The position numbers and the translations under genes were made by a program. DNA of 64,000 nt from Bin87 sp963665395 (GTDB lineage: Bacteria > Chloroflexota > Dehalococcoidia > Lucifugimonadales > UBA3495). Within the stretch, counting starts at the first letter, position 1, and every line of letters starts with the position of its first letter. The stretch lies in the NCBI GenBank assembly GCA_963665395.2, contig OY762251.1, positions 2,852,001 to 2,916,000 on the forward strand, given 5' to 3'. The notes beneath the pieces were generated by a model. That model was not told the DNA's origin. It saw nothing but the letters and a program-made list of their open reading frames with translations, and ran no database searches. Of this stretch, positions 42,058 through 50,005 are shown one piece after another.

Positions 42058-42939
42058 GTGGAACTTTTGCGTAGTCTTGTATTCGTGCCCGGCAACCGGG
42101 CCAATATGCTGGAACGGGCGCTTGGGTTCGGCGCTGACATCGTGATGGTTGATCTGGAGGACTCAGTGCCGCCCGGCGAAAAGGCGGCGGCGCGCGAGTT
42201 GGCGGTTGAGTGGGTTCCGCGATTGGCTGCTGCCGGCCGTCGCGTGATGGTGCGCGTGAACTCCCTGGACACCGGCTTGGCGGCCGATGAGTTGGCCGCC
42301 GTGGTGGGCCCGGATTTGGCCGGCATCAGCATCGGCAAAGGCAACACCGCGTGGGATCTGGAGCAGGTTGACCGCTTGCTGGCCCCCTTGGAAGCCGGCG
42401 CAGGCATCGCCGCCGGCAGCATCAAGGTGGTTCCCTGGATTGAGACCGCCATGGCCATCGTCCACGTCTATGAGATGGCCCAAGCATCCCAGCGCATCGT
42501 GGGCATTGCCTTCGGAGCGGAGGACTACACCAACGACATGGGGGTGATACGCAACGACTTTGGCGAGGAGTGCTATTACGCCCGGTCAGCGGTGGCGATA
42601 GCAGCCAAAGCCGCGGGCGTCGGCGCGCTGGACGGCCCCTTCGTCGGCTTCCGCGATCCCGAGGGTTTGAGGAAGGACGCCGGCGCCGCCCGGCAGATGG
42701 GCTACACCGGCAAGTTCGCCATCCACCCGGCGCAAATCGACATCATCAACGAAACGTTCTCGCCGCACCCCGACGACGTGGCCTACGCCCGCCGGGTGAT
42801 GGCCGCCTGGGACGAGGCGGAAGCGGCCGGTCGGGGCTCGCTGTCTATCGACGGGCGGATGGTGGACGTGCCGGTGGTCAAGCGGGCGCAGAACCTGCTG
42901 GCGCTGGTGGCGGAAATCGAGCGGCAGACGGCCGGGTAA
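42058..42939 (+). CDS. HpcH/HpaI-family CoA ester lyase (CitE-like)
   Basis: 293 residues. I choose GTG at 42058 (MELLRSLVFVPGNR), 10 bases after GGAGG, over the TTG at 42040. RSLVFVPGNRANMLERAL, DIVMVDLEDSVPPGEK, KVVPWIETAMAIV, FGAEDYTNDMG and GKFAIHPAQIDIINE are the substrate- and metal-binding segments of the CitE/malyl-CoA lyase family, where Glu and Asp coordinate Mg. Members split citryl-, malyl- or methylmalyl-CoA. Without neighbours of a known pathway the exact substrate stays open. Confidence 0.88.
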   Translation: MELLRSLVFVPGNRANMLERALGFGADIVMVDLEDSVPPGEKAAARELAVEWVPRLAAAGRRVMVRVNSLDTGLAADELAAVVGPDLAGISIGKGNTAWDLEQVDRLLAPLEAGAGIAAGSIKVVPWIETAMAIVHVYEMAQASQRIVGIAFGAEDYTNDMGVIRNDFGEECYYARSAVAIAAKAAGVGALDGPFVGFRDPEGLRKDAGAARQMGYTGKFAIHPAQIDIINETFSPHPDDVAYARRVMAAWDEAEAAGRGSLSIDGRMVDVPVVKRAQNLLALVAEIERQTAG

Positions 42940-42940
42940 A

Positions 42941-42966
42941 TGGATTCCGGCTTTCGCCGGAATGAC
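42941..42966. repeat. Dispersed hairpin repeat (CCGGCTTTCGCCGG family), copy 2
   Basis: Identical in sequence to copy 1 at 36495-36520. It begins two bases after the stop of the CoA lyase gene and could serve as its transcript end. Degenerate GATGATAGGTGATAACGGAATGAC-type sequence continues to the folB start. Confidence 0.8.
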
Positions 42967-43002
42967 GATGATAGGTGATAACGGAATGACGGTGATGATG
43001 AA

Positions 43003-43377
43003 ATGCCCTCCGACCGCATCATTCTGACCGGGATGCAGTTCTATGGCTTCCACGGCGTCAACCCGGAGGAACGCAGCCTGGGCCAGCCTTTCATCGTCGA
43101 TCTGGATGCTGAGCTGGACCTGAGCGCGGCTTCCGTTTCCGACCGGCTGCCCGATACCGTGAGCTACACCGACCTGTACCGGGCGGTCAAAAGCGTGATG
43201 GAAGGCGAACCCCGCAACCTGCTGGAAGCGGCCGCCGGGTCCATCGCCGGCCGTGTGTTAAACCAGCACGCCGCCGTGTCCGCCGTCCGCATCCGCGTGC
43301 AGAAACCCCGGCCGCCGATCAAGGGTTCCGTCATCGAATCCGCCGCCGTGGAAATCTATCGCGCTCGACAACCTTGA
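43003..43377 (+). CDS. folB: Dihydroneopterin aldolase
   Basis: 124 residues, typical length. IILTGMQFYGFHGVNPEERSLGQPFIVDLDAEL has the FolB N-terminal signature with the pterin-binding Glu, DTVSYTDLYRAV follows, LLEAAAGSIAGRVL carries the second active-site Glu, and RIRVQKPRPPIKG ends with the catalytic Lys segment. It cleaves dihydroneopterin to hydroxymethyl-dihydropterin in folate synthesis. No other folate gene is adjacent (folK or folP often are). Confidence 0.92.
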   Translation: MPSDRIILTGMQFYGFHGVNPEERSLGQPFIVDLDAELDLSAASVSDRLPDTVSYTDLYRAVKSVMEGEPRNLLEAAAGSIAGRVLNQHAAVSAVRIRVQKPRPPIKGSVIESAAVEIYRARQP

Positions 43378-43389
43378 AACCCGCTGGGC

Positions 43390-43470
43390 AATTTAACGCA
43401 AAGGCGCGGAGACGCAGAGGCGCAAAGGGGAATTTTGTACTCGATGGATTCCGGCTTTCGCCAGAATGAC
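43390..43470. repeat. Two dispersed repeats in the folB-SagB gap
   Basis: A second AACGCAAAGGCGC-type repeat (43390-43436) is followed directly by the third CCGGCTTTCGCC-type hairpin (43445-43470, one base changed so the stem is weakened). A further partial GAAAGCCGGAATGACGG lies just after it. Together they fill most of the 168-base gap. Confidence 0.75.
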
Positions 43471-43545
43471 GGATTAGAAAGCCGGAATGACGGCAAATGT
43501 CAACACGCGCTAACTCCCGGCTCATTATCATAAGGAACAGTCACC

Positions 43546-45210
43546 ATGACCACGACCCAGGAAACCGGCCCGAGCCATTACAGGGACGAGGGCATTGCCC
43601 GCCAGTTCAACGATGCCACCAAGTTGCAGTACATCAATCTGGCTAACAAGCCGCCCCTGTACAAGATTTATCCGGGGCTGCGGGCCATCCCGCTCCCTGA
43701 CGTCGCCGCATCGCCGGGTCCGGCCATGCCCACGCTGGAGGCGATACAGGGCGGACCGCCTCCGGCGGATTCCGGCGCATCCGAGCCGGTGACCCTGGAA
43801 ACGTTGGCGAACCTGCTCTACCATGCCGCCGCTGTGATTCGCCGGCGCAACCTGCGGGACGGCGAGGTGCATTACCGGGCCGCCGCGTCGGCCGGCGCGC
43901 TGTATCCCACGGAGGTGTATATCGTCTGCGGCAATCTGGAGGGGCTTCGCGCCGGCGTCTATCATTTCAATCCCAGGGACTTCACCCTGGCCCGGCTGCG
44001 CAACGGCGATTTGCGCCGGTGGATTGGCGCGGCGGCGGTTGACCACGCCGCATATCCCGCGACGCTGGTGTTCACCACCGTCTTCTGGCGCAGCACGTGG
44101 AAGTACCGGGAGCGCGGCTACCGCTATTGCTATTGGGATCTGGGCACCATCGCGGCCAACCTGCTGGCCGCCGGCAATGCGACGGAAACTGCGGTGAACC
44201 TGCGCTTCGGCTTCGTTGACCACCTGATCGGCGGTTTCCTGGGCCTCAACGTCAACGACGAAGCCGCCGGACTGGTCGCCCACGTGGGGACTCCCGACGG
44301 GATGCTGCCGCCCGGTTCCGGCGACGTGCCGGGATTGCTGCCCCAGGAGAGCAACGACTTGCAGGCCGGCGCCATTGATTACCCGCTGTCCCGGGAGTTG
44401 CACCGGGCTTCCCTGCTGCGGAGCCGGGATGACGCCGCGGCCTGGAACGACGGCGGTCCGCCATCGGCGGACACCGGGTCCGACCGGGACGAACTGGACG
44501 GCACCGGCGACAATTTCCGGCCGCTCAAATCAGGGCCGGACGGAGCTTACGATGGCACGCTGGACCTCGCGGCCCAATCATCCGCTTCTCTCGCGGACTG
44601 CATCCGGTTCCGGGGTTCCACCCGCCGCTTTGCCACCGAGCCGATTTCATGGGAAGCGTTTCGAGCCATTGTTGACGCCGCTGGCGCCGGCATCAACTCG
44701 GCGCACTTCAGCGATGGGTTCTCGCCCTACCTGAGCCTGTACTTCATCGTGAACGCTGTTGATGGGCTGGAGTCCGGGGCCTACTACTACAACCGCTTCT
44801 ACGGCGGCCTCCGGCTGCTCAAGGCCGGCGACTTCCGGGAGACGGCCGGCCACCTGGGGTTTGAGCAAGCCCTGCCCGCCGACGCCGCGGCGGTGGCGTT
44901 TATCACCGCCGACCTGCCGCTGATGGAGCGGGAGTTCGGCCCCCGGGGCTATCGCATGGCGCAAACCATCGCCGGCATCATCGGGGGCCGCATCTACCTG
45001 GCCTCCCATGCGTCGGGGCTGGGCGCAACGGGGCTGACCTTTTTTGACGACGCCGTGGCCGATTTCTTCGCGCCCCACGCCAACGGGCAGGAGGCCGTTT
45101 TCGTAGTGCCCATGGGCGTCCCCCACGCCGACAACCGGGTGCGTCCGTTCCGCTCCCGCCTGGCGGTCAGCCTGGACGCGCGGGCCCGGGGAGCCGGGCA
45201 AGGCGAGTAA
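43546..45210 (+). CDS. SagB/ThcOx-family dehydrogenase, two nitroreductase domains
   Basis: 554 residues formed by two nitroreductase-fold halves. The first has YRAAASAGALYPTEVYIVCGNLEGLRAGVYHFNPRDFTLARL; the second (from about 350) has RFRGSTRRFATEPISWEAFRAIVDAAGAGINSAHFSDGFSPYLSLYFIV, and both end in hydrophobic FGxxDHLIGGFLGLN or ASHASGLGATGLTFFDD segments. SagB-like FMN oxidases act on azoline peptides, but single-gene homologues without a YcaO cyclodehydratase, as here, are widespread and of unknown substrate. AAGGA precedes the ATG. Confidence 0.85.
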   Translation: MTTTQETGPSHYRDEGIARQFNDATKLQYINLANKPPLYKIYPGLRAIPLPDVAASPGPAMPTLEAIQGGPPPADSGASEPVTLETLANLLYHAAAVIRRRNLRDGEVHYRAAASAGALYPTEVYIVCGNLEGLRAGVYHFNPRDFTLARLRNGDLRRWIGAAAVDHAAYPATLVFTTVFWRSTWKYRERGYRYCYWDLGTIAANLLAAGNATETAVNLRFGFVDHLIGGFLGLNVNDEAAGLVAHVGTPDGMLPPGSGDVPGLLPQESNDLQAGAIDYPLSRELHRASLLRSRDDAAAWNDGGPPSADTGSDRDELDGTGDNFRPLKSGPDGAYDGTLDLAAQSSASLADCIRFRGSTRRFATEPISWEAFRAIVDAAGAGINSAHFSDGFSPYLSLYFIVNAVDGLESGAYYYNRFYGGLRLLKAGDFRETAGHLGFEQALPADAAAVAFITADLPLMEREFGPRGYRMAQTIAGIIGGRIYLASHASGLGATGLTFFDDAVADFFAPHANGQEAVFVVPMGVPHADNRVRPFRSRLAVSLDARARGAGQGE

Positions 45211-45222
45211 GGCCGGCGCCGG

Positions 45223-46179
45223 CTACTCCCAGTCGTCTTCGTTGTTGGCAGCCGGCGTTGCCGGCGTCCACCCGTCGGTATCCACGTCATCGTCCAGCAC
45301 GGGCAGGTCCGAGTCGTCGGCGTCATCGGCCACTTCGTCGGCCAGGGCAATGACGCCACTCTCGTCTGATGCGCCCACGCCGTCAACGACCTCCCCAGGA
45401 TCTTCGGGGATAGCCTCGGGCTCGTCGTCGGTTTCTTCCAACGCGGGGTCGGCGATCATCTCCGGTGAGTGGCGGGCGCGGTCCGGCGCGGCCGGGAACG
45501 ATACCACGTGGCGCAGGGTCGGATGTTGCCGGGTTTCCCGGAGTATTACGGAGATGCCCTCGGCGCCGGTTCCCACCACCGCCGCCACGTACTGGTTGCC
45601 TCCGGCCATCAGCTTGTGCAGCCGGCGGCCCAACCGTCGCTCAATGATTCCCAGATAGCTGCCATCCCGCGCCGTCACGGCGACGCCCTCGCCACGGAGG
45701 TTCAGCGCAACCACGTCCCCGGCGCTTACCGCCGCCATTGCCAACGCGCCGGCCGGTTTCTGTAGAATCGTGGTGCATGACTTTCCACTCTCGGCGATGA
45801 ACATTCGGGGCAGCCCGTCATCGCCGGTGGTGGAGCGGCCCACCACCGGCGGGTCGCCGCCACAAGTCTGCAACTGTTCCAAACGGGCCAGATTCTTGCG
45901 CGCAATGTTGTTGCCGGGCGCCCGGACCCGCAACGTTTCCAGGATCTGCCGGGCTTCAGCATAGTCGCCGAGTTCCATCAGGGCCTTGGCCAGGCGGTTG
46001 GAGGCTTCGCAGTCGTTGGGATTGAGTTCCAGTACCGCCCGGTTCAGTTCAGCGGCTCTTTCCCATTCGCCCTTCAGGGCGGCCTTGACCGCTTCTTTGC
46101 CCAGGTTGGTTTTTCTACGGTCAGCGCCCGGCCCGCCCATTGACGCGCCGGCGGGCCGGTATGCGGCGTTCTTCAACAT
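45223..46179 (-). CDS. TPR-repeat protein with an acidic C-terminal tail
   Basis: 318 residues. AVKAALKGEWERAAELNRAVLELNPNDCEASNRLAKALMELGDYAEARQILETLRVRAPGN holds two TPR motifs (about 30-100). A middle domain with GDVVALNLRGEGVAVTARDGSYLGIIERRLGRRLHKLMAGGNQYVAAVV looks like a small beta-barrel of the RNA- or nucleotide-binding type. The last 80 residues are strongly acidic and probably disordered. Function unknown; it might act in assembly or RNA binding. It ends tail-to-tail with the SagB-like gene. Confidence 0.78.
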   Translation of the reverse strand: MLKNAAYRPAGASMGGPGADRRKTNLGKEAVKAALKGEWERAAELNRAVLELNPNDCEASNRLAKALMELGDYAEARQILETLRVRAPGNNIARKNLARLEQLQTCGGDPPVVGRSTTGDDGLPRMFIAESGKSCTTILQKPAGALAMAAVSAGDVVALNLRGEGVAVTARDGSYLGIIERRLGRRLHKLMAGGNQYVAAVVGTGAEGISVILRETRQHPTLRHVVSFPAAPDRARHSPEMIADPALEETDDEPEAIPEDPGEVVDGVGASDESGVIALADEVADDADDSDLPVLDDDVDTDGWTPATPAANNEDDWE

Positions 46180-46383
46180 GATCCGTAGCCCTCCTCCTTA
46201 ACCACAGTCAGCGTAGCATCTTTCGGGCATTCACAAATACGGCCAAATTTTCAAATTATGGCTAATTTTGGACTGATCCCGATCCGGTAGATGTGCCGGT
46301 CAAGTTGGCGGGGAATACGATAAACTACGCGGCGGGGGATGCTGCTGCGGGGATTTTGAAACCAACGGGCTGGAGACTATGAC

Positions 46384-48468
46384 ATGACGGAATCCATTGG
46401 TCCCGACCTATTTCGCCACCTTACCGCCGTGGGCGGCCCCACCATCGCGCCGGATGGGAAACGGTGCGCCTACGCGCTGGCCTGGATAGACGCCGAGACT
46501 TCCGAACCCCGATCCCGGGTGTATCGGACCGCTTTGGCGGACGGCGACGAGATCGCGGAACCGAAACCATTTACGCAGGGCAAAGCGGATGGGCACCCGC
46601 GTTACTCGCCAGATGGCGCAATGCTGGCGTTGCTGCGCCCGGACGCCGGGGCCGGCGATGGCTCCGAAGCAAAACGGCAAATCTGGCTGATGCCAGCGGA
46701 CGGCGGCGAAGCATGGCAACTGACCAAATTGCCCAATGGCGTGCAGGAATTCGTATGGGCGCCCGACTCCTCGCGGTTGGTGGCGGTGGCCGACGTTTGC
46801 CCGGATGACGAGTCCGACGAAACGTCAAAGGACGAACCCAAGGTGCGGGAGGCCCGTCGCATCCGTTACCGCCACGACGCCATCGGGTGGCGCGGCGACT
46901 GCCATTTCCACCTTTTTGTGGTGGACGGGCGAACCGGCGAGTCCGTGCAACTGACGGATGGCGATTGGGACGACGCGGCTCCGACCTGGTCGCCGGATGG
47001 CGCGCGGATTGCCTTCATTTCGGGACGCTCCGACGACCGGGATGTCACCGCTACCGCCGAAATCTACGTCGTTGACGTGCCCGAAACCATTGCAGCAGGG
47101 GAGAGGCCGCCCGAACCAAAGCTGCGGTCGGAAGGATTGACGGATGCCGCGGCGGTGGCCTGGTCTCCCGACGGCGAGCGTCTGCTGGCGGCCGGCGCGG
47201 CCGGCGACGGTCTCATGGTGTTGTGGCAGGCGTACCTCTATGTGCTGGAGCCGGGCCGCCCGCCGCGGCAGATCACCGACGACCGCATCCGGCCCTGCCT
47301 GGGTTATCCCGGCATCTACCCGCCGCTGGAACTGCGCTGGTTAGCCGGGGACGACGGCGGCGACGGCCGGATCATATTCCTGGGCGATGCCGGAGGAGAA
47401 ACGCGGCTGTATGCGCTGGAAGCGCCCGCCGGCGACGGCCCGGGCGAGCCGGCGGCCATCACCGGAGGCGGCGAGCTGATTGCGGCAATGGCCATGGATC
47501 CGGAAGCTCGCAGCATTGTGGTGGCAGCTTCAGGGCCGACCACGCCGGGGGACTTGCATATCGTCCAGCCCAACGGCGCCGGGGCCGCCCGGCGACGGCT
47601 GACGGCGCACAATGACGAGTGGCTGACCGAGCGCCCGCCGGTCGATATGGAAAAGTTCAGCGTCAACCGCAACGGATGGGACATTGAGTGCCGGCTGTAC
47701 CACCCACCGGGGTTTGACGACACTCAAAAGTATCCGTTGGTGCTGGAAATCCACGGCGGGCCGAATGGAGCCTTTTACGATGCTTTCGTGCCGTGGCATC
47801 AGGTACTGGCCGGCGCCGGCTACGTGACGCTGGCGGTGAACCCGCGCGGTTCCTCCACCTACGGCGAGGAGTTCGTCAACGCGGTGCTGGGCGACTGGGG
47901 CGGCGAGGACTACCTGGATTTGATGGCAGCGGTGGATCAGGTCTCTCAGAGGGACTACGTGGACGCCGGACGGCTGGGCGTCCACGGCTACAGCTACGGC
48001 GGCTACATGACCACCTGGGCCATCGGGCACACGGGCCGCTTCAAGGCCGCGGTGGCCGGCGCGCCGTGTATCGACCTGTGGAGTATGTACGGCACATCGG
48101 ACATCGCGGCCAGTTTCGGAGAGGCGCAGTGGTCGGCCCGTCCTTCGGGAGGCGCGCCGGAAACCGTAGCCATGGTGAACGAGTTGGCCGAAGGGGTGGA
48201 CAGCCTGGCCTATCGCCTGTTGCAGCGTTCCCCGATCACCTTCGCGCCGCAGGTCAGCGCCCCGGTGCTGCTGCTGCACGGCGAGGCCGACGCCCGGTGT
48301 CCCATTGGACAGAGCGAGCAGTATTTCCAAGTGCTGAAGCGCTTGGGCAAGGAGGTTGAGATGGCGCGGTTCCCCGGTTGCTCCCACGGGTTCCTGCGGA
48401 CGGGTCACGTGGCCCTGCGGGAAGCGTATCTGCAACGGATGGTGGACTGGTTCCGGCGGTGGCTGTAG
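46384..48468 (+). CDS. S9-family prolyl oligopeptidase-like peptidase
   Basis: 694 residues: an N-terminal beta-propeller with blades such as HPRYSPDGAMLALL, FVWAPDSSRLVAVA, APTWSPDGARIAFISGRSDDRD and AVAWSPDGERLLAAG, then an alpha/beta hydrolase domain. The nucleophile is Ser537 in GYSYGG, Asp636 is in GEADARCP and His668 in CSHGF, a complete triad. The N-terminus lacks a signal peptide, so it should be cytoplasmic. It resembles acylaminoacyl peptidases and dipeptidyl peptidase-like members that trim peptides. Confidence 0.93.
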   Translation: MTESIGPDLFRHLTAVGGPTIAPDGKRCAYALAWIDAETSEPRSRVYRTALADGDEIAEPKPFTQGKADGHPRYSPDGAMLALLRPDAGAGDGSEAKRQIWLMPADGGEAWQLTKLPNGVQEFVWAPDSSRLVAVADVCPDDESDETSKDEPKVREARRIRYRHDAIGWRGDCHFHLFVVDGRTGESVQLTDGDWDDAAPTWSPDGARIAFISGRSDDRDVTATAEIYVVDVPETIAAGERPPEPKLRSEGLTDAAAVAWSPDGERLLAAGAAGDGLMVLWQAYLYVLEPGRPPRQITDDRIRPCLGYPGIYPPLELRWLAGDDGGDGRIIFLGDAGGETRLYALEAPAGDGPGEPAAITGGGELIAAMAMDPEARSIVVAASGPTTPGDLHIVQPNGAGAARRRLTAHNDEWLTERPPVDMEKFSVNRNGWDIECRLYHPPGFDDTQKYPLVLEIHGGPNGAFYDAFVPWHQVLAGAGYVTLAVNPRGSSTYGEEFVNAVLGDWGGEDYLDLMAAVDQVSQRDYVDAGRLGVHGYSYGGYMTTWAIGHTGRFKAAVAGAPCIDLWSMYGTSDIAASFGEAQWSARPSGGAPETVAMVNELAEGVDSLAYRLLQRSPITFAPQVSAPVLLLHGEADARCPIGQSEQYFQVLKRLGKEVEMARFPGCSHGFLRTGHVALREAYLQRMVDWFRRWL

Positions 48469-48486
48469 TGGTTCGGTTGATAACCC

Positions 48487-48546
48487 GTCACTCCGGCTTT
48501 CGCCGGAATGACGAGAAAACTAAACCACCTAAATTGCAACTCTACC
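48487..48546. repeat. Hairpin repeat copy 4 joined to a right terminal repeat of the MITE-like family
   Basis: GTCACTCCGGCTTTCGCCGG at 48487-48506 is followed by AATGACG, then at 48523-48546 by AACCACCTAAATTGCAACTC..., the right end of elements A and B with one change. No clear left end remains, unless it has merged with the end of the S9 peptidase gene. It is a third core type behind the same terminal repeat. Confidence 0.7.
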
Positions 48547-48627
48547 GCTGGCGGTCGCCAGTTTTACACGACCCGATCCGCTGCGGTACGATGCCGTCAA
48601 TTAAATCTTCGCAGCGGAGGAGTTGCA

Positions 48628-48990
48628 ATGACCACTACCGACCCCATCGCGTATCACGTTGAACGAAGCTGGCATTTTCTGGAGCTGGTAGATGGCGAAC
48701 TGGCAAACGGCGAATTGGAAGAAGCAAGCAACAAACTTTGGGGAGCCGCCGACCATGCTATCAAAGGCGTTGCGGAGAAAAAGGGTTGGCAACACGGTTC
48801 CCATGCCGTGCTGGAAGAAACGGTACTACGCTTGATTGGCGATGAAGGCGCTCCCCCGGTCCTGCTCAACTATTACCGGAGCGCAAACTGGTTTCATACC
48901 CGATTTTACAGCGGCCCGCCGCGCCGCGAGCAAATCCGCGACGGCAAGCGAGAAATAGCCGAGTTCATCGCGCTGCTGGAAAACCTCTGA
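48628..48990 (+). CDS. PaREP1-like small helical protein
   Basis: 120 residues after GGAGG. ERSWHFLELVDGELANGELEEASNKLWGAADHAIKGVAEKKGWQHGSH corresponds to the conserved block of the genes at 27126, 38220 and 38626, but it is clearly more divergent; the Arg of their RGWEH motif is Lys here. Such changes would matter if these proteins are HEPN ribonucleases. Followed 46 bases later by the GatC/AtzG-like gene. Confidence 0.72.
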   Translation: MTTTDPIAYHVERSWHFLELVDGELANGELEEASNKLWGAADHAIKGVAEKKGWQHGSHAVLEETVLRLIGDEGAPPVLLNYYRSANWFHTRFYSGPPRREQIRDGKREIAEFIALLENL

Positions 48991-49036
48991 CCTGACCACC
49001 GCACGGAATTGGAATTGAAACCACAGGTGATAGACA

Positions 49037-49231
49037 ATGCTCGCCGCAGATTTCTCAAATGAACAAGTAATGATGCTCGCCGAACTGGTGGGCATCTCCA
49101 TCGACGACGCCGACTTGCCCGAAGTCGCTAATCGCTTCGCCAGCCTGATGCAGGAGCTGGACCGGCTACGGGAGATGGATTTGGAAGGCGTGGAGCCGGT
49201 TACCATATTTCCCGACGCCGACGGCGGCTGA
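49037..49231 (+). CDS. GatC/AtzG-like small amidotransferase subunit
   Basis: 64 residues. LVGISIDDADLPEVANRFASLMQELDRLREMDLEGVEPVTIFP follows the GatC/AtzG pattern: a short helix pair and an extended C-terminal strand that wraps around the amidase. In known systems it stabilises GatA or AtzE-type amidases and is encoded directly upstream. Here the amidase is 770 bases downstream, separated by a HEPN/MNT pair. Too short to be a full GatC (about 95 residues), so the AtzG-like assignment is preferred. Confidence 0.7.
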   Translation: MLAADFSNEQVMMLAELVGISIDDADLPEVANRFASLMQELDRLREMDLEGVEPVTIFPDADGG

Positions 49232-49266
49232 CGGCGTCGGCCCACGACGATCCATAGGATGCCCTC

Positions 49267-49695
49267 ATGCCCCTGCGATTGGACGGCTTGAGCAATGCTA
49301 TCGCCAGTCTTGACCAGGCGCTGGGGCATAGCCAGGACGCCACGTTGATGAACAGCCTGGATGAAACGTTACGTCCGGTGATCAGAGCCGGTGTCATCAA
49401 GCATTTTGAGTTCACCTACGAACTCTCGTGGCTGGCCATCAAACGCTGGCTGGAGGACAATGTCAATCCCAACGCGGCGGACGGCGTTACGCGCCGCGAG
49501 CTTTTCCGGCATGGAGCGGAACAACGACTGATTGAAGTTGACGCCATTGACCGGTGGATGGATTACCACGAGGCCCGCAACCGAACATCGCACACCTACC
49601 GGGAGACCACCGCCAACGAAGTTTACGCTGTAATACCTGGATTCCTGGCAGACGCCCGATTACTGCTGGCGGAGCTGGAGGCTCGGGATGATTGA
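49267..49695 (+). CDS. HEPN-domain protein of a HEPN/MNT pair (HI0074-like)
   Basis: 142 residues, helical. LRPVIRAGVIKHFEFTYELSWLAIKRWLEDN and RELFRHGAEQRLIEVDAIDRWMDYHEARNRTSHTYRE match the HI0074/nucleotidyltransferase substrate-binding family; the RNRTSHTY segment is the R-x4-H-x-Y active site of HEPN toxins. Such proteins are RNases neutralised by adenylylation near that Tyr by the MNT partner. The next gene overlaps by eight bases and encodes that partner. Confidence 0.87.
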   Translation: MPLRLDGLSNAIASLDQALGHSQDATLMNSLDETLRPVIRAGVIKHFEFTYELSWLAIKRWLEDNVNPNAADGVTRRELFRHGAEQRLIEVDAIDRWMDYHEARNRTSHTYRETTANEVYAVIPGFLADARLLLAELEARDD

Positions 49696-50005
49696 CATGA
49701 AGCCGGAACAACTGGCCGAAATCAAACGAATACTTGAAGAACATGTTCCTGATTGCGAAGTACGCGCCTTCGGCTCTCGCGTCACCGGGCGGGTCAAACC
49801 GTGGTCGGATCTTGACCTGGCGGTGGTTGGGCCCGGCCCGTTGGAATGGCGACGCCAAGGATATTTGGTTGAGGCGTTTCAGGAATCGACGCTGCCTTTC
49901 CGCATCGACGTGTTGGACTGGCACGACGTTTCACCGTCGTTTCAGGCCATCATTGACCAGCAGTACGAAGTAATCCAGACGGGCCGAACCGCCGGAGTTG
50001 CCTAA
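49688..50005 (+). CDS. MNT-type minimal nucleotidyltransferase (antitoxin of the HEPN/MNT pair)
   Basis: 105 residues. AFGSRVTGRVKPWSDLDLAVVG contains the G-S-x11-D-x-D signature with both metal-binding aspartates; the later FRIDVLDWHDV supplies the third acidic residue. In characterised pairs this enzyme adds AMP to the HEPN toxin. The start overlaps the toxin stop, and its TAA overlaps the ATG of the amidase gene by one base (TAATG), so the pair is embedded in the amidase operon. Confidence 0.88.
   Translation: MIDMKPEQLAEIKRILEEHVPDCEVRAFGSRVTGRVKPWSDLDLAVVGPGPLEWRRQGYLVEAFQESTLPFRIDVLDWHDVSPSFQAIIDQQYEVIQTGRTAGVA

Noticed and set aside
42058..42939. Citrate lyase beta subunit citE
   Set aside because: No citrate lyase alpha, gamma or accessory genes are adjacent, so only the broader CoA-ester lyase assignment is supported.
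43546..45210. Azoline-peptide (SagB-type) natural product cluster
   Set aside because: No YcaO cyclodehydratase, precursor peptide or transporter nearby; single SagB-like proteins are common.
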